This document shows positions 57,706-64,000 of a stretch of 64,000 nt of DNA, one piece after another. The translations under genes and the position numbers were made by a program. The stretch is from Chamaecrista fasciculata. Lineage: Eukaryota > Streptophyta > Magnoliopsida > Fabales > Fabaceae. The stretch's first letter is position 1. Every line of letters begins with the position of its first letter. A model generated the notes under the pieces. The model worked only from the letters and a program-made list of their open reading frames with translations. It was not told the origin of the DNA and did not search any database. The DNA lies in NCBI GenBank assembly GCA_003254925.1, contig QANZ01041992.1:45459-109458 (forward strand), in the 5' to 3' direction.

Positions 57706-58780
57706 TAAAATAAATCAACTTAGGGTTGAAAGAAAGAAAGAGGAGCAACTAGTCATGAAATGAAAGTGACTAAAGGCTTTCGTCGTTTGGGTTGGCAAGT
57801 CGCCAAAACGACACGGGAAATGAGGATTAAATCAATGCAAAAGTCATATTAGACAGTCAGATTTTTATTGTACTTTTCTATAATTCAAACAAAATAACAA
57901 ATTTGAAGCCAAAAACAAAAAGACTAGTAGAGCAACCTCCATTTAGTTTATCTAACTTTCTACTATATATAGTTGTAACTTGTAACCTCAGACCTCACCA
58001 CCTACAAATATACTAATACCATAAATTTATGGGAAAATTCTTTTTTATCATGATAATTTTTTAACTCTTTTTTCTGAAATTAATCATGTAAAAATGTATT
58101 TCTAATATTTTTTCTGTTATAGTCAGTCATTTACAAAATGTATTTATTGAAAAAATATACTGCAAGTATTAGAGCAAGTTAATAATTTTAATCTTAAAAA
58201 ATGAAAAAATATCTCAATTTAATATTTAAAAGATAAAATAATAAGATTTAATCTTTGAATAATATAATTACAATAGATTTAGTTTTTTTACTGATATATT
58301 AATCCAAAATTTAACAATAAATAATTTTTTTTTAACTTTAATCATTTATTGTAATTTTAACAAAATTTTAAAAAAATGATTAAATTGATTGTAATAATAT
58401 CTTTCACAGATTAAATTTTATAATTTTTTCATTGACCAAATTGAGATATTTATTATTTTTTAGAACCAAATTATTACTTTACCCAAAGTTTTATATAAGT
58501 TTAATCCTAAATTTTTTAACTTGATGTAATAGAATAGAACTACTACAATTAGCATTTATAAATAAATTTTTTTGGTATTTCTATAAATTATTTCCTATTT
58601 TAAGTAATTTATAAGGTATATTATTTCACTCTAACAGCTTAACATGTGGTTAATGAAAATCAAATAAAGAAAGGGACAATGGGGTTTTATTGGGTAGGGT
58701 TGATGATATTACCAAAATCTAATCCAAGTCAATTCAGTTTCCTTCTTATAGATCCCTCGCTTTCTTCTACAACTCATTCT
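57706..58780. other. AT-rich spacer upstream of the last gene
   Basis: No gene or bounded element recognised. A pyrimidine-rich CT tract at about 58740-58830 probably marks the promoter/transcript start of the downstream gene. Confidence 0.5.
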
Positions 58781-58953
58781 TCTTCTCCTTCTTCTTTCTA
58801 CCACTCTCACTCTCTCTCTTAAATACACCATTTTTCACGCCTAATGCTTTCGCTTTTCCTTAATTTCACTACTTTTGCCTCCTCATTCTTCTTCCTCATC
58901 TTCACGGCCTCTCGTTTCTGATTCGCAATTGCTTCCTTCTTCCGCTTTTTCGG

Positions 58954-60089
58954 GTAATTTCCTCTCTGCTTCGTTTATTTTTCGAACAATGCTTGATTCG
59001 CTCGTTTCTGGAACATGGGTGTGTGTTCAGATCCTTTTCCACACTTTTGTTTTACACCTGCGATGAATTGATTTCACTTAGCACGCCTTATATATCTTTG
59101 TTTGTTTTTTATTTTCTGGAATGGTTCTGGCTATTCGAAGTTGGTCTGAATGGAAGATGGGGTTTTACTGTCAGTATGGGTTTTTACTTTTTCTTCTCCG
59201 ATGGCTGTTTTTTTTCCTTTTCTTTTTTAATTTGTGGGTGACGGTTGCCTCATGTCTGCAGGATCTGCAGTTTTTTTTTTTTTTTTTTTTTTTTNTTTTT
59301 TTTTTTTGCTTCGGAGGTTTTTCTAGGGTTTTCTTGTAGTCCCTCTACTTAACCCCTAATGGCTGAGTTTTTCCCCTTGTATATCGGAACTAGTTGGTTT
59401 TCGTGTTGAAAGAAAGAACTCCGGAAAATAACAGAATGAATGAGGCTTGCTTATTCTTTTTCTTTTTCGGTGGAGTTGACTTTGCGATTGCCTTATAGTA
59501 TTTTCATGTTGAAAGCACAAATTAGCAGAATACCGGAGGATTGTTGTGAGTGTCGCCATGAAAGTTGAGGATAAATCCTCATTCATTTCTTTTGTAGCAC
59601 CGCTTGCTTTATCACTTTTTTCTGTGTTCGTGTCTTAAATTTTTTTGAGAGTGAAAATGGTCCTGAGAAATGAAAAGGGATGTCTTAATATAAATTTCTG
59701 ATAATCGCTTTTCTTGAAAATTGGCATTGACATAAGCTGCTTATTGGAAGAACTGTTGTGGGATGTCTTAACGTATTGTTGTTTCAGCAATTTTTGTTTT
59801 TGAAATAGGCATATATAGTTTCCCCATTTAAATTCGTGATAGATTTTTAGTTTCTTGCTTCTCTTTTTCCTTGGGGCAATGAGCGTTAATTACAGAAAAT
59901 TAGAAAAACGTCTGATAAGAAATGGGTCAGAATCAGGAGTGCCCTGGAATCTGTGTTTTGTTGATGCAAGCATTTGGAAGATATGATGTGCGTATGCATT
60001 AGTTTTCATTGTGTTCTATTAGTGATATTTTTACAATGGTGATCGTAACCTGCTTGGTTCCTTAATAATGGATTTCCAATTCAATGCAG
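58954..60089 (+). other. Probable 5'UTR intron
   Basis: A donor CGG|GTAATTTC after a CT-rich leader and an acceptor TCAATGCAG|GTAGCC 46 bp before the ATG at 60136. Its T-rich composition, with a T-run of about 35 around an N at 59295, fits an intron. Open frames inside it (58875-59339) are pyrimidine-tract by-products. Confidence 0.65.
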
Positions 60090-60135
60090 GTAGCCTACCC
60101 CTTTCTGCATTTGTTATTTGGATAAGAAAATAAAC

Positions 60136-61872
60136 ATGTCAAAACGTGTTCCAACTAGAAACAACAGGTCCAAAGGTATTAAGATAAAGCATGTTCTACA
60201 AATAATTCTATTGCTTGGTGTTTGTTTCTGGTTAGTCTACCAGATTAAGCATTCTCATGATAAGAAGAAGGAATATGATGAGAATGAAACAAAAGCATCA
60301 GTCAGAATACAGAACGCTGATCAAATTCCAAAACTTGGTAGGAAAGACCTTCAACCACATAAAGATGATGTGATTCAAAATGAAAAGCATGAGGAAGAAG
60401 AGGATGATGAAAATATTATAGAGGAGGAAGGAAGTAAGAATGAACATGATGAACAAGAGGAAGGAAGCAAGCTTGAAAGAGAAGAAAAACAAGACAAGCA
60501 TGAAGATAGAGAACAAGAGGAAGAAGAAGAAGAAAACAAGCACGGAGCAGAAGAACAAGTGGAAGATGAAATCAAACGAGAAGAGATGGAAAATGAAGGA
60601 AGAGGAGGAGGAGTTGACGAGATAGATGAAAATGATCAAGAAAAACCAGAAGTGGATGCTGATCGTGATGAGGAGTTCATGGATGAAGAGAAAGAGAAAG
60701 AAGAGAGTGATGAGAAGGAGAATGGAAACAGTGAGGATGATGAAAAGGAGGGTCTAATTGAAGATCAAAATACTCATGAGGCACGGGAGGAAAATTACAA
60801 GGCAGATGATGCTTCCAGTGCTGTGGCTCATGATACCCATTCTGTTAGCACTGAAACTGAGATGTTAAGTATGGAGAACTCTGATACAAACTCTGAAATG
60901 AGTATTTTGAAACAGGAGAATAAGCCTAATTTTACAGAGGAAAGTCATGTGAATCAGAATAATTCAGGTAATATTACAAAAGTTGAATTGAAGGGTGGGA
61001 ATGCATTCAATACAACTACCGAGCAGGAAACTGGAAACACCACTTTGTCCAACTCAGTGGATGGCTCAGATGTAAATACAACTGCCGTGGAAAACTCTGT
61101 CAATCACTTGAAAGCAAGCAATAACCAAACAGCTGTGGTCCACGAGGCAAGCTATAACTCGACTGTAGATGAAGTCATTACTTCAGGTTCTTCTGAATCA
61201 AATAAAACGGTTGCATTACTTGAAACCGAGCATTCTCAAAATACTGCAGTGGACGGAAAGATGGCCACTGGAGATGTCAAAAATGAGAATACAGAGAAAT
61301 TTGATCATGGCGATGCAGTCAGAGAAGATAACCTGCTGAATACTAACTCAACAGATGGAGTTGAAAGAGAATCTTCCAATTCTGGGGCTGGTGAAATAGT
61401 TACAAGAACGTTCGTTGCATCTAACGAGACTCAGAATGACTCCAGAAATTCAGATACTAGGGAAAATACCAATGCCTCTTTGGATGAGAATTCCAAGGAT
61501 AACACTGGTATTGGTGAAACAAATGGAACTCAGAAGATTTCAGATGCGAAGTCGAACATTGATATTGGGGCCAGTGCGACTGAGAAGTCCAAAGGTAACA
61601 CTGAAACAGGTGAAACAAATGGAACTCAGAATATACCAGACGAAAGGGAGAACAACGATGCCACTAAGGATGACACACAAACAGGTGAAACAGACGACAC
61701 ATCTGATTCCTCTGTAAATGTAACTTCAGATGTAGTTGAACAAGATGCAATTGATGCTTCCGAGAATCATATCCACAAGGATGTGACAGAAGTTCGAACT
61801 GATCTGGATACACTACCAGACATCAGAAATGAAGGAAATATGGGTGATGGTGATGAAACTGCAGCAGAGTAA
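60136..61872 (+). CDS. Acidic type II membrane protein, unnamed plant family
   Basis: Single coding exon, 578 aa. I chose the ATG at 60136 (MSKRVPTRNNRSKG); the open frame upstream has only a non-ATG start. A basic N-terminus is followed by one transmembrane segment (about 20-38, VLQIILLLGVCFWLVYQI) and a conserved-looking KHSHDKKKEY. Then come about 140 residues dominated by Glu/Asp/Lys and a Ser/Thr/Asn-rich tail. Positive-inside charge predicts type II topology with the tail in the secretory lumen. I count 17 N-x-S/T sequons, 16 of them in the tail. Near the C-terminus a GETNGTQ-containing block occurs twice, with a related GETDDTS unit after. I recognise the N-terminus from unannotated plant proteins (some labelled dentin- or myb-X-like by composition) but know no function. 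Confidence 0.85.
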   Translation: MSKRVPTRNNRSKGIKIKHVLQIILLLGVCFWLVYQIKHSHDKKKEYDENETKASVRIQNADQIPKLGRKDLQPHKDDVIQNEKHEEEEDDENIIEEEGSKNEHDEQEEGSKLEREEKQDKHEDREQEEEEEENKHGAEEQVEDEIKREEMENEGRGGGVDEIDENDQEKPEVDADRDEEFMDEEKEKEESDEKENGNSEDDEKEGLIEDQNTHEAREENYKADDASSAVAHDTHSVSTETEMLSMENSDTNSEMSILKQENKPNFTEESHVNQNNSGNITKVELKGGNAFNTTTEQETGNTTLSNSVDGSDVNTTAVENSVNHLKASNNQTAVVHEASYNSTVDEVITSGSSESNKTVALLETEHSQNTAVDGKMATGDVKNENTEKFDHGDAVREDNLLNTNSTDGVERESSNSGAGEIVTRTFVASNETQNDSRNSDTRENTNASLDENSKDNTGIGETNGTQKISDAKSNIDIGASATEKSKGNTETGETNGTQNIPDERENNDATKDDTQTGETDDTSDSSVNVTSDVVEQDAIDASENHIHKDVTEVRTDLDTLPDIRNEGNMGDGDETAAE

Positions 61873-62365
61873 AATTATTTTTCTCAGAGATGGTAAGTGT
61901 GATTCTTTGAAAGAGCTTCCTCCGTTTTTCTTCTGACCGTCATTTTCCATATGTTTTAAACTCTCATAGTTGTTAGAACCTTTTGTTTGACCAAAGATGT
62001 GCCAAGAAAAGCTATTGATGAAAGGTACAAATGTAGTTTAGCTGATGTTAGCATCAAGGTTTGGATCTGTATAATCAATTTCGACTTTCCACTCTTGTCT
62101 GTTCTTTCATGATGCATAAAAAACTCGTCATGTTAGATGCTAGATTGTCAACAAGTGTACGCAATGAGATTTGTGAGAAAGCTGTAAATGAGCCAGACAA
62201 TGTGAGAGTGGAGAATTACGTTGTGGTAGAAGATGGTTGAAACCCACGAACTGGTATATTAATTTATCTGAGCAGAAGCCACTCTCTTGCTGCGTGTAAT
62301 TACAAAAACAATTTTACCATGTTTAGTTTAATATTATCTGAATTTTAGAATTTCTTGTTTTTCTT
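61873..62365. other. 3' flank of the membrane-protein gene
   Basis: Probably the 3' untranslated region, up to roughly 62340. No other gene seen. Confidence 0.5.
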
Positions 62366-62634
62366 GGGCTAAATTGCACAAATTCCTCCCTGAATTTAGT
62401 TAAAAACTCCTTTAACTATGAATAATGACGTAAAATTCCTTGAACTTTTCATTGTGTAATATACTTGTTTTGTTGAGATTTTTATTTTAAAAAATCAATT
62501 TTTTCATAATTTTATGGTTGTTGCATTTTATATTTATTCAAAATTAAAATTAATTTTTGTTGTAATTAATCAATCAAAAGTTTAAAGAATTTTTATCACT
62601 TAAGTGTTTGTATGCATTTTAGCCTTTTACTTTC
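62366..62634. mobile_element. Inverted-repeat element, family E copy
   Basis: GGGCTAAATTGCACAAATTCC on the left, with inverse-type phrases on the right (TGTATGCATTTTAGCC). Resembles the elements in transporter introns 5 and 7. Ends approximate. Confidence 0.5.
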
Positions 62635-64000
62635 AAGCAGACATTAAGTGCATTGGTATCTTTGATTTTTTTTTTCTCTTGGTTAACTGAAGGCGCAAAG
62701 TTCAAGCTACAGCAACTAACTTAGGATCGTAATATGCCAATCTTTTCTCAGCATAGGCTCCATTCTCCTAATGATGCCTTTCACTATGATTTTTTTAAGA
62801 TTAACTCCCACGTGAGAGTCTATTTCCATTCACCCTTCTCATTGAAGGATGATCCCATTTTATATCTTGAACATTGAAGATTTGAAGTAGATATTATGAT
62901 ATTTAATGGTAAAGTTGGTGTATCATTTGCCACAGAAAGCTAAAGGGGGCATTTATATAAAAATTCATAATTGAGTTATAGGAAATATATTACTATAGGG
63001 ATAATGTCGTAGACTAGTCTATTTAGATATCTAGTGTGTTAGATATAAACATATTGTATATTAATTAGCCCTCAAGATATTTACTAAACATCTCCTAAAT
63101 CCCCTCCTCAAAGAAGTGCGTTTCGCACTTTTCTGCCTTGGTATTGAGTCATTAAGGGCCTCCAATAAGAGCTTTATACCCTATCATTTTCTAACTTTTT
63201 TGTTTATGCTCAACTTAGCTATTTAAGGGCCTACTTGAGAGCCTTTTTTCTAATGACATTTGTAAATGGTATTAAGATGAGAAAATTGTATAAAAAATGA
63301 AAAATGAAAAAAGAAAATAAATTGTTGAAAAAGTTAGAATTTGCGCTGACATTTGTGTTGATGGACTTTTGTCAAATAGTATTTTTGATGTTTTTGCAAA
63401 TAGTTACCAAAATGTTAAATAGTTTTTTTTTTCAGAAAACTTTCTACCACTCACGAACATATAAATACTTAAATTAACTCAAACAAATTTTTAATAATAA
63501 ATAATATAAATCTTAAAATATTAATATTATTCAATTTACTTACTACAATTATTATATATTTCATTAAAAATTTATATCTCAACATCATTTTTAAATGAAA
63601 TGGAACGAGACTCATTCCACAACAGACCTTAAAGTATTAACTATTAAGCTCTTTATACTCTGGAGAACAGTCTTCCTTGTATTGGAGCTTGTAGAACATA
63701 AAGCATATCGAGCTTTGTAATTTATTTATAAGCAGACCTGTTTCTGAATTATTAGGAAATTGAAAAAGAAGATCAGTGTGGGTAGGGACAAGGGAGAAAT
63801 ATAAATGATGGATCAATAATACCAATAAGCTTTTCGTAAGAAGTAAAGATACACAAAACAAAATCAGTCCATACACCAGGAAAAAGTTTTTCCACCAAAA
63901 GCATTATGTTCAAAAATACCATTTTGAAAGTTAAATAAACAAGGATTTAACAAATTAACTAGTCATGTCGTCGTACACCATTACCATGTTTTGGATGAAC
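62635..64000. other. AT-rich intergenic DNA
   Basis: No supported gene. A short perfect hairpin AAGTGCG-TTT-CGCACTT lies at 63114-63130. The open frame at 63637-63876 (minus) has no recognisable domain. Confidence 0.5.

Noticed and set aside
59265-59310. T-run of about 35 as a retroposon tail
   Set aside because: It sits in a T-rich 5'UTR intron, contains an N and has no flanking duplication; more likely a homopolymer with assembly uncertainty.
60298-60639. Minus-strand open frame of 113 codons, F/I/L/S-rich
   Set aside because: Complement of the Glu/Asp/Lys-rich part of the membrane protein.
63637-63876. 79-codon minus-strand frame near the window end
   Set aside because: No recognisable domain, AT-rich, no support from neighbours.

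Overview
The window looks like nuclear DNA of a eudicot plant. Its genes carry many short introns. The protein set is typically plant: an ERD6-like sugar porter, an XTH10-type xyloglucan enzyme, a BTB/POZ protein and an L1 LINE with an RNase H tail. The very AT-rich intergenic DNA is packed with small inverted-repeat transposons. The species cannot be told from the sequence alone. Four single N bases (6124, 16963, 25000, 59295) mark uncertain assembly points.

Layout. 1-8.8 kb: no gene; a dense run of MITE-like elements and one tRNA-type SINE. 8.9-15.9 kb (minus): EXO1, the 5'-3' exonuclease/flap nuclease of mismatch repair and end resection, 14 exons, about 689 aa. One of its introns has all the marks of a minor-spliceosome AT-AC intron. 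16-25.6 kb: accessory DNA with nested MITEs, GC-rich islands and palindromes. 25.6-31.7 kb (minus): a full-length-looking L1 LINE with both ORFs open and a 15-bp target-site duplication, antisense and about 1 kb upstream of the next gene. 32.75-38.97 kb (plus): an 18-exon, 473-aa ERD6-like sugar transporter whose introns host several MITEs. 39.9-41.8 kb (minus, convergent): a small acidic protein that I read as the plant counterpart of NOPCHAP1, a box C/D snoRNP assembly factor. 43-44.9 kb (minus): a decayed, 5'-truncated LINE. 46.8-48.8 kb (minus): a two-exon BTB/POZ protein. 50.6-52 kb: a nest of transposons. 53.7-55.4 kb (plus): XTH10-like cell-wall enzyme, sitting between two inverted copies of a roughly 340-bp repeat. 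58.8-61.9 kb (plus): an acidic type II membrane protein with many N-glycosylation sequons and a long 5'UTR intron.

The host genes are unrelated housekeeping, transport and cell-wall functions; nothing suggests an operon-like cluster. The most unusual signals are the U12-type intron of EXO1, five independent retroposon insertions consisting of almost nothing but a poly(A) tail, the young inverted duplication around the XTH gene, and a tandem duplication that has copied a splice donor inside an EXO1 intron. All gene models and exon borders were made by eye from splice signals and protein similarity recalled from memory; no database search was run.
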